A stretch of DNA of 64,000 bases from NCBI GenBank assembly GCA_942486035.1, contig CALNXK010000070.1:2180001-2244000 (forward strand), given 5' to 3'. Within the stretch, counting starts at the first letter, position 1, and every line of letters begins with the position of its first letter. The stretch comes from Porites lobata (taxonomy: Eukaryota > Cnidaria > Anthozoa > Scleractinia > Poritidae). Shown one piece after another: positions 1-12,100 of this stretch. The notes beneath the pieces were generated by a model. The model saw only the letters and a list, made by a program, of their open reading frames with translations, was not told the DNA's origin and did no database searches. The position numbers were made by a program, and so were the translations under genes.

Positions 1-3000
1 ATAAAAGATACCCTTCCCAATCTTAGAAAGTAGAATTTTATGTAATGAAGGTGTGATTTCCTATGAGAGATTACTGTAAATAAACTCATTCTCGTACAGC
101 GCGCTCTTGGTGTAAAGCCGATCTCCTAGCAATTACACCGCGACCGTTTTCAGTGCAATTACGCAGCACATTATCAGTCTGTATCTCCAATATTAGTTCC
201 CCCAAGTCTAAGAAAGTCTTTCTTGCAAATCTCTACTCTGACGTGTTGCCGATCTGGAAACTCTAGAGGATTGCGTTGAGGATGGCCGATCACTGATGAA
301 GATAAAGACGGCACCGCTACCCTGGTTTCCTGATGAGAGACAGGAAATCAAGACATTATACTTATGTATTCTCATCATCATCGCATGGGATATGTATACC
401 ATTAAATGCCTTAGCAAATATTTTCGAGGAAAATCTTACATGTTCCCGCTAACCTGAGACCAGGCTCTCTTATTGTTTTTCTTGGTAAATAAGGATTCCG
501 GCGGACGACAGGCCCAATTTTAACGCGACCGCGAAAGAGATAGACTGTATGAGAGATATTTGAACTGGGCCTTAAACGGACTTGCGTGGACAAAGTCTGA
601 AAGCAAACAACCTCGCAGTCTTAGAGCACTTTTCATATGTCAGAACTGGCCGGCCAGACCATTTCTGTCGTAATGAGAATTTCATTTTTGATCAGAACTA
701 TCCAGCCAGACCAGTAAATTCCTAAATAATATGCAAATATGCATGGGGTTGGTGGGAAAAATTGAAAAAAAGCCAGGGTTCGGCCCGCCAGTTCTGACCT
801 TTTGAAAGCGCCCTCAGTTCGAGGCTGTCCACGACAACGTCCACCGTAAGGTTGTGGTACCAAATCCCACGGCTGGGCAAAACGACTGCAAACTGGGTCT
901 ACTAAGGTCAACACCAAAGACTGAAGTCTTAAGTAGACCGGAAAGCCAAGATCGAAATTGACTTGTCTGACTACGGTTACTTCTATGATGCAAAGCAAGC
1001 GCAAATGACTGACTACCTTACAACACTGCGTCCATTGACCAACAGTTTCTTGAGGGTTGTATGTTTTAAGACCATAGGATGACATTTTATATCCGCTGCC
1101 TGGATAGTCACCCATTTTGGTTAACTCAGTTTGACTTTGAAAAAGCTCGAGTGTTAAGAAGGTTTCGTCAACTCGAGATTCTGTTTGTTTTGAGCTGCTT
1201 TGAATGGTTTTGAACTGTTTTAAAATGAAAGATGAATAAACGTTGCCACGCAACATGCATTGTACTACAAAGAGTCAATACCTGCAGGTTTAATAAGCTT
1301 ATTGTAAGCAGGGATGATACGCAACAATGATTTTCACCACTGTACGGCAATTAACACGTTATTTATATGATCACTTGACTAACTTTTCACAAATTTAAGG
1401 AGGGTACTCTCGGGATCCGGAATTAACAGTGCGGGATTCGGGTAAACGCAAACTCGATTTCTTGACAGAATAAGGGATTTGACTTCTAAGTTCGGGATTC
1501 GGGATTGTCCCGAAAACGGAGCGGGAATGCGGGATCAGGATCCCTCTTCCAGTCCCTGTAATAAGCACCTCGTTAACGCTACTCTGCCATGCAATGGTTA
1601 CATTAAAAAAATGTATTTATACTCAAAACAAACTGGTCTTGCTCTTTTGTAAAGACACGATACGTTTCGTTGTTTTGACGTTGCCGTTTCAATGTAACCT
1701 GGACTAAATTGAACCGATGCAGTGCAGATTATACGAGAAGTAACAACAAACAAAGACTGGAATAAGTGACGATTTTTTCTCTCCATCTTGGCAGCATCTT
1801 AAGAGATCAGACAAAGCCATATAGAATTTTTCCACCGAAAGTCTCTAAATCGTTCGTTTTGCAACATGATCTGAAAAAGGTGTTATACAGACTGTGTACA
1901 GGGTACTGAGCACTCAAATACCAAAGATTGTTTAGCCGCTATTTCAAAAGCATAACAAAACAGAGGCAGAAACAAGCCTGAGGGTGGGGTTAACACGTCA
2001 CCGATAACCTATGCACCAGTTGCCTCCCTGAATCATCAAATACCGCTTGAATCAGAAAATAATGAACAATAATTTCCAAGCAGGCTTTTTAGGTAAAAAG
2101 AAAAACAACAACTACATTTTTTTGCTTCATCTACATGTACAAAATATTGCTTATATTAAAGGGCAGTTTCTGCTGATTACCAAGTCCTTTTTTGTGTAGA
2201 ATAAAACCTGACTAATTTTCACCATGTGTCAGCCAATGGATAGCACGGACGACAGTGAATAACAAAGCGAGATTTGTAATGGAGTACTTCTAGCATTTAG
2301 TGGATGAATTCCTCTAAAAAACAAACTCTTTTTCAATTAGTACCCTGTATGTATTTTCTATGTAGCATTCTTTTGAGTTGCTCTGTTACCCTCAAGGAAA
2401 GAAAAAGACAACTTTATAATCCATATTATTCAAACACAAAGAAAAGTTCGGCTCGGCTGCCCCAAATCAGACTACGAGCAGTCTCTCTTTTTTCTTGGTC
2501 CGTCGAGCAAAACGCCCGAGACACGCAAATGACCACACGGGTAACTGAAGGTGCGAGACAGGAGAGGCTGCTGCCCTCGTTTCTCATGTCTTGCGGCTTT
2601 GCCGCTCAAGGCTTGAGTGTGCGTGCACTCCCCCTACTAAATCTGAAGAAAAAGAGAGAGTGCTTGCAGTCTAGCCCAAATATCAGCTTCAACCAGAGTG
2701 CAAATTGCACACTTGGCTTCTATAAACAATTCAGCTCAAAAGTGGTTTAGGATCATTTTACCTTGCACACAGGCACATATCTATTTTGTGTAGAATTAAT
2801 TTCTACAGTATGTTATTCCAGATAATATCGACTGTCACCATCTCACAAGAGGTTGTTTGGGTTTCAACTAATCTCCTCCGTCTGGAATATTCTACTTCAG
2901 CTTTAGAATTTCCTTTTTAAAATTTTGCCACATATAAAGCATTGTAGTCTACAGATACCAAACATTTTTGGTGTCTTTTTCCTGGAACCAATTAATTGAA

Positions 3001-3268
3001 GTTCCTAAAATTTCAGGTCTGACTTACTCCTGACTGTCTAGCTTTAAGAGAACTAAACTGAATGATCCTTGGAATAATTACCAATACCTTTTCAAATAGC
3101 TTTAAGAAACAGTTTTGTCAAAACTCGTTTTCAAAACAGTAATTAATACATGTGAGTGCCAAATCATTGGGAATTGACAAAATAAAAGTACAGTGGCATA
3201 GAGGTCAGGTGCCTGCCTCAAAATTTTTTATACGAAACCAGTACGGTCCCTTATTTCATCTTCTCTGG
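1..3268. other. Gene-free left flank, AT-rich with repeats
   Basis: I see no convincing exon here. Positions 1400-1560 carry repeated GGGATTCGGGATT-like motifs, and the phrase gagcgggaatgcg recurs at 22280-22290, so this is dispersed repeat DNA. Positions 2440-2640 are GC-richer, with the look of a small foldback element. Long open frames exist on both strands (633-1256 minus, 2304-2750 plus), but they show no recognisable domain or splice context. Confidence 0.6.
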
Positions 3269-4088
3269 CTAATGCCATTGTTTCTCATCTCCGATGGCCA
3301 TGTGGTGGGCATCATAAGCTATCATGCTCCACTGTCTTTCAAGAAAAATAAGAGACTGCAGCTCATGTCTAAGTCATTGTTAAAAATATAACAAAACTAA
3401 TTGAATGATCAAATCTGGCTGCTCAGCAAGGCACATTAGGTACGTCTCCTAGAGTGTAAAAGCTAAGCTGTTGGATACCATGTTTAGTAATAACACAGCA
3501 ACTAAGCTTTTCTAGTTCAAGTACCCCTGCAATATTCAGATTATTTAAACATAATAAATCTAATTTAAGATACTACAATATAATACCAGTAGTTTTAGCC
3601 TTGAAATCTAAAGCAAAAGAGACAGATTACCTCGAAATTAAAGCTTATTAAAGAAAGCCCTGAATGAAAATGCAGGATCATAAAAGCTTTAGGCACATAA
3701 TCTATATAATTATAATCTTTATTGTGATTGGAATCGAAACATTACTAAGCAGAACGTATTATTTAACATTACTAAAGCATGGAACACAGCAAGTAAACTA
3801 AGTGCAAAGAACAGAAAAAACATACCTGGTATCGTTTGAGCTGAAACTGGTTGTAAGCCTGAAAAAAAAAAGAGAACGATTGGAAGCTGACGCGCGTGGA
3901 ATGATTTGTAGAATTCTAATTGAAAGTATTCGTTGAATAAAATGACAATAGTGTTCAATTACGTTACAAAATATAGTAAAACCTACCTTAGATAAAATTC
4001 CGGGAGGTTTCAACATATCTAAGGCCTCTTTAACCGATTTTTCGGAAGGATAACGTGAGCTGTTTGTTTCACTTGTGGTCGCCGCCAT
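3269..4088 (-). CDS. Unrecognised small protein, three candidate exons
   Basis: I do not recognise this gene. Exon 1 (4088-3987) starts in a strong context, aaacATGGCGG, and encodes 34 residues beginning MAATTSETNS and ending KPPGILSK before a GTAGGT donor. Exon 2 (3858-3826) follows a T-rich acceptor, gives AYNQFQLKRYQ and ends at GTATG. The best in-frame exon 3 is 3331-3269, encoding WSMIAYDAHHMAIGDEKQWH and a stop. The product would be about 65 residues, hydrophilic, with no signal peptide or membrane segment. Alternatively, exon 2 reads through its donor to a stop near 3776, with an AATAAA signal at 3724-3719. An unseen middle exon is also possible. The gene is divergent from CENPS, with 262 bp between start codons. 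Exons 1 and 2 are well supported; the 3' end is not. Confidence 0.55.
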
Positions 4089-4350
4089 GTTTACTTGATA
4101 TGGTTGACAGTCGAAGCCTCTCTTGTGTACGGACGTAACCATAGCAATGGAATAATTTTCGAGTGCTAAAGGCATAGGTTGAATTTTAATTTTTTTTCCA
4201 ATGTGAAAAGCAGGAAAAAATAAAGAAGCGGAGAAAATTAGGAGAAGTAACGTATAATTCTGTAAAAAAATAAAAAACAATTAAAAATAACATAAAAATT
4301 AAGAGATCAGAGTTGGGGACGGACTGGTAACGCATAAATTAGCAGAAATT
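4089..4350. promoter_or_regulatory. Putative bidirectional promoter, small gene and CENPS
   Basis: These 262 bp separate two divergent start codons, 4088 on the minus strand and 4351 on the plus strand. The left half, near the minus gene, is mixed in composition; the right half is very A/T-rich. No clear TATA box in a sensible position stands out for either gene. A shared, TATA-less housekeeping promoter is inferred from spacing only. Confidence 0.5.
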
Positions 4351-7300
4351 ATGAATGGCAAGAGGGAGCAAGAGACTGGATCCGATTACGCGGGAAATTC
4401 AGTAATGGCGGCATCCGGAGACGAAATAGAAGACGACGAATACGAAGCGTTGGCTTATCAACAGGTTATAATTTCCTTGACCGACAACTTTTTCATGGTT
4501 TAGAAATATTTAAACATATATGTTTGTATATATTCTAGCGTTTGAAAGCTGCTCTTCATTACACAGTCGGCCGCATTTGCGAGAAAACAGGTGAGCGTAT
4601 TTACGTGTTTATAGACGCAGTAAGACTGCCGATCTTGGATGAAGGAGAATAAGCTTTAAGCTTTTGACTTAAATTTATAGAGGCAGCTTGAGTTTTTGAA
4701 AATACAAAGACATGTTTAAGCCTTACTTTTAAGTTAATTAGGTTTCATTGACATCCAAACAACTCAATCTTGTTGTAGTTTTGCTTTTAATATTTCGAAA
4801 CGAGCTGGAGTAACCATTTCAGAGCCCGGGTTTCAGAGATCCTAGTTGCTTCACTTAAATTGGCAAACTTAAAAGTTTGCCAAAGTGGGAATCAGTATTC
4901 ACAGTCAGTGTATTCCCCCAACATGTTCTGCTGGTTGGCCCTGGGGTCATACCCTAGGGGCAAGCCGATGATGTGCGTTATGATTAAATGTTGTTTCTTC
5001 TCTGCCAAACAGCATCGTCATCAATGTAATATCAACTTACCCCACCACACTTTATTTTTGTAGGGGATGAAACAGGAGTACAGTTTTCTAGGAGGTTTAT
5101 TGCTGCCCTTACAGAGACGACATTCAAGCAGTGTGGTGTGTTAATTTCACTAAAACATATATTCACTCTTTGTAATGTGTACATGTTGTAGTTAATTTTT
5201 TATCTCTCGTAATTTTTATTTTTCTTTTGTTTTTGGGTATGGTAATGTATGCTAATGAAGTTGAAACCAAAGAAAAATGATAAAAAATTATCTACAACAT
5301 ATACTTTGTTTGAAGGCACTAAATCAGGCAGAATAACAAAAGCATTACTGGAAAACAATTCTCAAAGAAAAGACTTCTACACTTTTTCCTTTTATAAAAT
5401 GCTGAAAAATGAAAGTACAATGTCCCTGAGCAAAGTTCAGCCAAAGAGGTTTCATTTGAAATGTTATACCACAGGCTTAGAGCTTTACTAGACTCCATTA
5501 TTCGCAGGTTTGAAGGGAAAGGCCATGGAAAGCTTACACTCTATTTTAGTATTAGTGGAGCCCCATACCTAAGAAAATTTGGTAGTCTATTCTTCCCAGA
5601 AATCTTGGTAATCACATGACTGTAATCTCGTACCCAGATCTCCCACAGCAAAACAGAGTGAGATCTGGGTACGAGATTACACATGACTGTACATCTGTCC
5701 GTCTGTCCATCCGTACCTAGGATAACCAATGTAAAATGTCAAACTTTCTAGCTAGTGTGGGAGCCTGTAACCTGTGTTTAACTTGATAACAACCATCCAT
5801 ATAATGGTCAATTGACAGCTGTAAAATGGGGTATCTGTTGACCACAGTCACATGATCGTAACTCATCGAGTTTACATGTTTTTTTTTTAAGTTTTCCGCT
5901 GCATGCTCAAGTGTATGTTTTTCACTTTCCTAGTGTTAAGTATAGATTTGTGGATTTCTTTGCAATGGTTTCAAGTCAATTGTCTGAAGTAAATTTAAAA
6001 TGCATCAACAGGAGCTTTGCTCTTAGCTCTGGCTAAATCTATACACATGTATTGTTGATACATGTAGCAGAAATAACATGTATAGCTTACTAGCATTTTG
6101 TAGTTGTTTGTAAAAGTGCTTGCATTTTCTGTTATTTTTGTCATTTATTAACTGTGCTGTTGCTTTCACACCTGCCTAAGCGTTAAGTACTAACATCTGT
6201 GAACAAATTCAAAAAAAGTTAAGGAGAGGAATACAGTGTATGAAGAAGAGTAAGACTGTGTTACTGGTAGTACACTGGCAGTGATGCTACAAGTATTCTC
6301 TTTGATATTTTATTGCAGAATCTTTTGCAACAGATTTGGAGCTTTTTGCAAAGTAAGTAAAAAAAAAAGAAACCCTGTAAGCTATATAGATATCGATCAG
6401 TAGCTTCCCCCCAAGGTTGATACTCCTGTGGCTGGCCTCCGGGGACCATAGGCCATTTGTTTAAAAATGCCTAACAAAACTTCATACTTCAAAGCACAGA
6501 GGTCTGGTCCATGGATGTGATTTTTCGGAGAATATAAGTAATGATTTTTAAAATCCACCCTGCCAGACAAGACACAAAAAGCAAATCTCAACAAATTCCC
6601 CTGGGATCCTGTGGGTACCCTTGGGGTCAACCCCTAGGGAAGCCACTGATTAATGCTCAAGGATATATTGGGCAATTGATTCATATTCTAGAGGTTGAGT
6701 GGGTGATTGCAGATTGTATTATGGACTTAATCAAGCACTTTTAGTTTATTTGTTTGTAGTGATAGCTTTCCCCTTGTGATAAAGCGTTTTGAAAACGTTT
6801 TCTTCCAGAAAAGCATTTTGTATAGCATTCTTAATGCATTTATTTATTCTTTTATGTTTAGACACGCAAAAAGGACCCAGATAAATGCTGATGATGTTTT
6901 ATTACTTGCACGGAAAAGTTCAACTCTGGTGAGAGGAAATCTGTTATTTGTACAGGCGATTTTGATATAATATTATATAAATAAGCTTTTATGGGTATCT
7001 GCTACATTGTAACAGTTGGTGTGGCATACATAGTAGAATTCAGTGGGTTTGTTAGAGCATGGTCTTAGATCTGCTGGGGATTTTTAGTGCTTAGTATAAA
7101 TGAAGAATAAGTTCCAGTATGATCTCCTCTCTGAGGGGTTAAATGGAGCCTAAACCACGCCCAGACAGGTCTCCTTTAGGGTTTATTTTTTTCCAAACAT
7201 TATAATTGCCACCTCCCCCCCTCCCCCCAGGTTCATGTTTTGTAGGAATGACCAGCAAATTTCCACCTTCTAGTAACTCTGGATACCTTAAGAATAATAC

Positions 7301-7469
7301 ATTAGACTCTAATATTATTTTATAGGCGGCACACATGGAGAATATGAGTAAAGAACTGATCAAAGCACATGAAGCAGACAGAGCTAACAGGAAAACCAAA
7401 AAGGCAAAGAAGAGTAAACCAGCTGAGGAGGCCACTTCTACAGCAATTGAAATTGAAGATGAAACCTGA
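4351..7469 (+). CDS. CENPS: Centromere protein S (CENP-S / MHF1), six exons
   Basis: This histone-fold protein pairs with CENP-X. The pair serves in the CENP-T-W-S-X module at the inner kinetochore and as the MHF DNA-binding cofactor of FANCM in fork repair. Exons are 4351-4464, 4539-4590, 5064-5135, 6319-6352, 6862-6928 and 7326-7469, all GT-AG and in frame, giving 160 residues. Family hallmarks are LAYQQRLKAALHYTVGRICE, VQFSRRFIAALTE, TFKQCESFATDLELFAKHAK and INADDVLLLARKS, which together make the complete histone fold. A Lys-rich then acidic tail ends in EIEDET. The product is longer than the human protein (about 138 residues). A second ATG at codon 19 (4405), in better context (GTAATGG), would give 142 residues and may be the real start. 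An AATAAA lies at 7638-7643. The gene converges on DNAH1. Confidence 0.96.
5184..5299. repeat. AT-rich foldback element, copy 1
   Basis: The ends read GTTGTAGTTAATTTTT and its approximate complement around 5281-5299, with the centre GGTAATGTATGCTAATGAA. A sibling with the same centre lies at 38384-38509. It sits in CENPS intron 3. It is a non-coding, MITE-like inverted repeat; superfamily not assigned. Confidence 0.7.
5622..5680. mobile_element. 59-bp perfect foldback insertion with 8-bp target duplication
   Basis: Arms 5622-5642 and 5660-5680 are perfect 21-bp inverted repeats around a 17-nt spacer. The element is flanked by ACATGACT at 5614-5621 and again at 5681-5688. The 8-bp duplication suits hAT-type mobilisation. 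It has no coding capacity and lies in CENPS intron 3. Confidence 0.8.
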
Positions 7470-7779
7470 AAAGTCTACCAATTTAACAGAGAGAAATGTT
7501 TTAAACAATATTTGTAGAGAAGCAGTTTTAAAAGCTGCAAAACGGTGGACTGCTGATATGAAGATGCGCTAGACCTACTTAGTGAAAAGTACTCTTCTTT
7601 TTTAGACTACGATAGGCGACTGTTGGTCCAATTGTCTAATAAATGGTCCATACATCTCCAGGAAAACATATGTAATTTCATTCATTTTCCAGCAGTTGCC
7701 GAACTAGGGGAGCAGCCTCACAGGTCTAGGTCCCACGTGCAGTTTACACCAAACCGAGGCCTTGAGAAAAACTTTTACA

Positions 7780-8077
7780 TAGCCTGCGTAGCTGGTGGTA
7801 TTGTGTCGGCGTGATTAAAGTTTTGGCGGCGGAGCCGTGATCCAAGAAAGGGAGTGGGGACGAGGCGTTTGAAATACGAATAGACCTTTCCCGCATTACG
7901 CTTCAGTGAACAAACACAAAGAAATGAGGACGAGGCTCGGGTGGACAGTTTCATACAAATCACTGTATTTTGTCCACCCGAGCCTCGAGTTGGTGCCTTT
8001 GTTCACTGGAATGCGGGAAAGGTCTATTGCTCGCGGCTTCGCGACTAGTACACAATACCGCCACCTACGCAGGCTAC
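7780..8077. mobile_element. MITE with TAGCCTGCGTAG ends and 8-bp duplication, internal palindrome
   Basis: The outer ends are TAGCCTGCGTAG and CTACGCAGGCTA, with further pairing inside (GGTGGTATTGTGT against ACACAATACCGCC). CTTTTACA flanks it at 7772-7779 and 8078-8085, an 8-bp target duplication consistent with hAT. An internal palindrome at 7879-8028 has its own ends (AATAGACCTTTCCCGCATT and its complement) and could be a second, nested insertion. It carries no transposase. Confidence 0.75.
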
Positions 8078-8359
8078 CTTTTACAGAGCACCTTCCCTCG
8101 TGAATAAGGTCAGGATTTTGTTGGCGCTATTGCCAAAGGAAATTCTGTTCTAATGTAGAAAAGGTTAAGGAAACTTACTAGTTATTTCCACTTCCAAGTA
8201 ATTTGTAGTTCCTTCCGTATGCTTCCGCTTCTTTCGTCGAAAAATTCTCCTGCACACTTCACTGACCGATCATCGTGGGTGCACGCGCGATGCGAATTCC
8301 GACAAAATTATAGACCTCGCATACGACCAGGAATAAAGCATGATAAATGGGATAGCGTC

Positions 8360-8565
8360 GTCTGTGTAACGTTAAGCTTCGTGCAAACGTACGCTAAATT
8401 GTTGGATGTTACATGTTGTGTCCGTTTGCACACCCTGTTGCATGTTGTTGCGCAAAGTTTGAAACCGGTCAAAGTTTTGAGCCAACAACTCCCAACATTT
8501 CTTTTGTTCCGTGATCTTTGGCCCAACAATGTTAGGAGTTGTTGCGTCCGTTTACATGTAGTTTT
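8360..8565. repeat. Dispersed repeat with CCAACAATGTTAGGAGTTG motif
   Basis: Low-complexity dyads recur (AACAACTCCCAACATT against AATGTTAGGAGTTGTT), together with many TGTTG and GTTGC words. It looks like a non-autonomous transposon remnant. No open frame of interest is present. Confidence 0.45.
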
Positions 8566-9145
8566 ATAACAACAACGTTTGGTATGATAATGATCCGTTC
8601 GTTACTTGAAGTGTTTGCTGGACAACAATAAATGGTAATAAACTCCGACTCAATATATACGTTAATTTTATTCAAAACTTCTTCAGAATTTACAATGTCG
8701 CACTTAGTGCAATGAGCAATGTTTAAACTGTTTTTCTTTTTTATAACACAACCAGATGAAATTTGTGAAAGAATGAATTCAGACAAGTATCCACCATGTA
8801 CGTTTACACACAAGAGTATGAAAATCACTAAATAAATAAATACAACGGTTGATCTACAAAAAATAAATCTAGAAGCTCCCAAAGTAGACTTGTGGCGGAA
8901 CGATTTTGTAACGAAACAGCCGGACACTTATTCAACGGCCTCATATAAAGCTACTTTACTACGCAACACACGAAAGTAAAAAAGTCAAACATGAATAGCG
9001 AGCACTACTCTCTACGCAGTTGACAAATATTCCAAGCTTCTTAATATTTCAAAACAACTACAACGTACGAATGATATAATGGGGATGCTGAAAACAATCA
9101 GAAGCTGTTGTTGTACCTAAGTCATTACATGCAATGCGCGATATT

Positions 9146-12100
9146 TTAGTAGTTGAGCGCACACATAAGAGCCACCCCTCTTTTGATCCAGTGTCGCTGT
9201 GGCTGGTTGCTTGGTATCTCCACTGGAAGGACAAAGTTTGTCGAATGCCCCGTTGTAGACAGAGTACCTAGGGGTCAACAAAACAAAAGAAAATAAATGA
9301 GGCCATGTCCACACTCATTACATTCACTTTGAAATCACTGCCCGCAGTCCGTGCAATCCGATTGGCTCTCAGCAGTGAGACGTATTCCCAAATCGCACTA
9401 TTTTTTGCTCTAAATCGCATTTTTTTTCCCAGCCAATGAAAGAAGAACACTGAAACAGCACAACCAAACAGATTTCAAATCTAATATCTTGCTTCAAGTA
9501 TCAAATCTAATGGCAGGTAAAAATGGATGTAATAAAGTGGTAATTTTTTTTACACGAATCGGCCTTCTGTCCACACAAATCCGAACAATTAACAATTATT
9601 CCTCGAGCCCGAATGAGGAGCTATTGACTTAGAGGCCATGAGGGCGAGAGGAATAATTGTTTCAGTAAAATCCAACTAGTTGGTCAAAAATATCGAGACA
9701 ACAACTTAAAGCAAGACTTAAATCCTTTTTTGCCGCCAAAAATCCGGCGCTTTTCGCTACTAATGGGCTATAATATATAGCCTAGTAGCAGCTCAACCAA
9801 TCACAACGCAGCATTGATAATAGACCACTAGTTGGATTTTACTTAAAAAAAAATGCGGTTTCAAAAATGTCCGGATTCGTGTCGACATAGCCTAAGTGCG
9901 CCATTTTCAAATCAAACGATACACTGTACAGCCTTAACTGACTGCTGTTTATTTTCTAGAAGATAACGTAACGTATCGAATTATTTGCAAAACAAGCAGC
10001 GATACAACTCACTTGTCGAAGTAGAATCTCAATGACATGACAACAAAACTTACCGGCTCGGGTCAATGTTTTATACACTGGACATTCGTAAATGCCCTTC
10101 TCAGGTTTCTCTCGGTTGGCAGTCGGCTTTAACCAGATGATCGGCATATCAGTGTACAGTTCCTTTGGTCGAGACTCGGCCAGCTCGTGTTTATCGTAAT
10201 CCCACCTGGCGCCTTCAAGGAAAAGCCCTCGGATGAAACAGCCGTTACTTGGACGCGAAGTCAGCTCTGCTTCAGTTTTCTTCATCACCTGTTAACAGAA
10301 AAACCACAAAAAACACGGGTGAAGGCGCGGTAATTCGGGCAACAAAAACGGGCAACTTGTTTCACAGTATTGCTGCAAAACGATTTGAAAAGAGATGTTG
10401 CGCAACCTTTAGTGGCTGCAAAACAGGTTTGAACGTGGGTGGTAAAACGCGCAACATCGCTATATAACAAATTCTCCAATAATGTTGCAAAACAAGTTGC
10501 ACGTTTTTTTGTTGCCTGTTTTACCATAGCTTAAGTGGTGCACTAATGGAGAGCTACAGAAATGGGTACAGAGAGCGCACAGCTGGCCTCAAGTTTGTTA
10601 ACCAGATAGTTCTTTCGTGCGACCGACCTGAAATAAGAGGCCTTTACTATTAACCCTTTGGCAAAGTGCTGCATGCATTCGTGAAATGTTTGTGGAGTAC
10701 TACACGTATTCGTGAACTTCACCATTAAAAATTCCAAGGCGGTTACCTTTTTTCATGGAGACAAATGAAATAAACCCTCTGAAAATATCACAACTCTTGA
10801 GTGGATGTCAGGTTAATTAAAGCAATTATCCACGACTTTGTTAAATTACAGCTTCATTTTAGTTTTCCCCATAAAACAACTGACGTTTTCTCACAACTAG
10901 CAGTTACCTCAAAGTCAAATGTGATGACATCGATTGATATGGAGGAGGATCTTGCATAATTCTGAAGAGTCCCAGTCAGAAATCCCTGAGGGAAGAAGAA
11001 TCCTGATATCCAGAAGACCTGCCAAAAAATACCCCCAAAACGTCAGTAAAGAATATTTAACAGGGCGACGAGGATATTGTTATCTTACTTAGTTCGATTA
11101 CCCCCGCCAAAAACTCCTGTAGAGATATGAAGGAGATATCCAACAAATTTCATATAGGAGCACAAAACATAATATTTCTTGAAGATTTTTGCGAGCATGG
11201 CATTTCAATCTATGTCCATAATTGCCATCCGTATAAGCACCAGACCACAGGAAAAAGTTTCAACGCCTAAATATAGCATTAAATAACAAAACTGGACCAT
11301 TATTCTTGGAATTCAATTGATGCAAAGACATATTTTAGCTTTTCAAAAAGAGCAAATAGCGTGAAGCTAAGTTTGTAGTTATATATTTGAAGAACATTAA
11401 TTATTTTTTTTGGCCATCAACTTAAAAGAAACTTCGATAAGGAGGAGCTACGTCACTTGGAGGGAGATAAATAAAGGAGACTAAGGTATGTGACTTACTG
11501 GAGGAATTCCATGTTCGATCCACTTGTCAATAAACTGAACGCGAGCCACCAGATCAGTTACCCAAGAGGCCAGCGGTTTTAGCGATGGGTAGGCCTGGAA
11601 ACGAACACATCGATATAGTGTAACAAGCTTAAACAAACCGAAAAGTCACGAACTTGTGTGCCCAATCTTGTCCCGAAAAAAGCAGCTTTGAAACCATTCC
11701 TGAGAGTCGCAAATCCTTTACTTGGCGCTCCGCCCAAGTAAATACTGACTGATTTAACTTACATAATACAATAGAGTTCAACATTGACTTAAATATTTCT
11801 CGGTTTCTTACAGGGTTAATTTTTCTTAACAAGCAAAATTGGACCAAATGTTATGATGTGGAAGTCTTGCTTTGTTCGTCGTATAATAACAAAAAATGAT
11901 TAGACAATCACGAAGTTGCAACGAGAACAACGAGTATTTTGAGTTAAAATGGTAAAATAATTACTTCGATTTTTACTGGTGTTTACATACCTTACTGGCC
12001 CACAAATCAGGTACAGCGTTGTTATAAATACTGTTCGCCATTGTCTCCAACGCTTGTGACATCACTACCAGACCCTTGAGAGCCTTGAGCAGGTCGTTTA

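Larger units (their letters stand above)
7470..9145. other. Intergenic region between CENPS and DNAH1
   Basis: The two genes converge here. The region holds CENPS 3' sequence with AATAAA at 7638-7643, an inverted-repeat element at 7780-8077, and a dispersed repeat at about 8360-8565 rich in CAACAACT and GTTGTTGC motifs. The AT-rich stretch near the DNAH1 stop has a minus-strand AATAAA at 8673-8668 that could serve DNAH1. No gene was recognised. Confidence 0.6.

Noticed and set aside
633..1256. 207-codon minus-strand open frame
   Set aside because: No domain, no splice or promoter context; the longest of several overlapping chance frames.
2304..2750. 148-codon plus-strand open frame
   Set aside because: Its middle part lies in GC-rich foldback-like repeat DNA and the product resembles no family.
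8532..8927. 131-codon minus-strand open frame with a hydrophobic segment (possible secreted Cys-rich peptide)
   Set aside because: The C-terminal part runs into a dispersed repeat and the Cys spacing fits no known peptide family; it could be DNAH1 3' sequence. Kept only as a curiosity.
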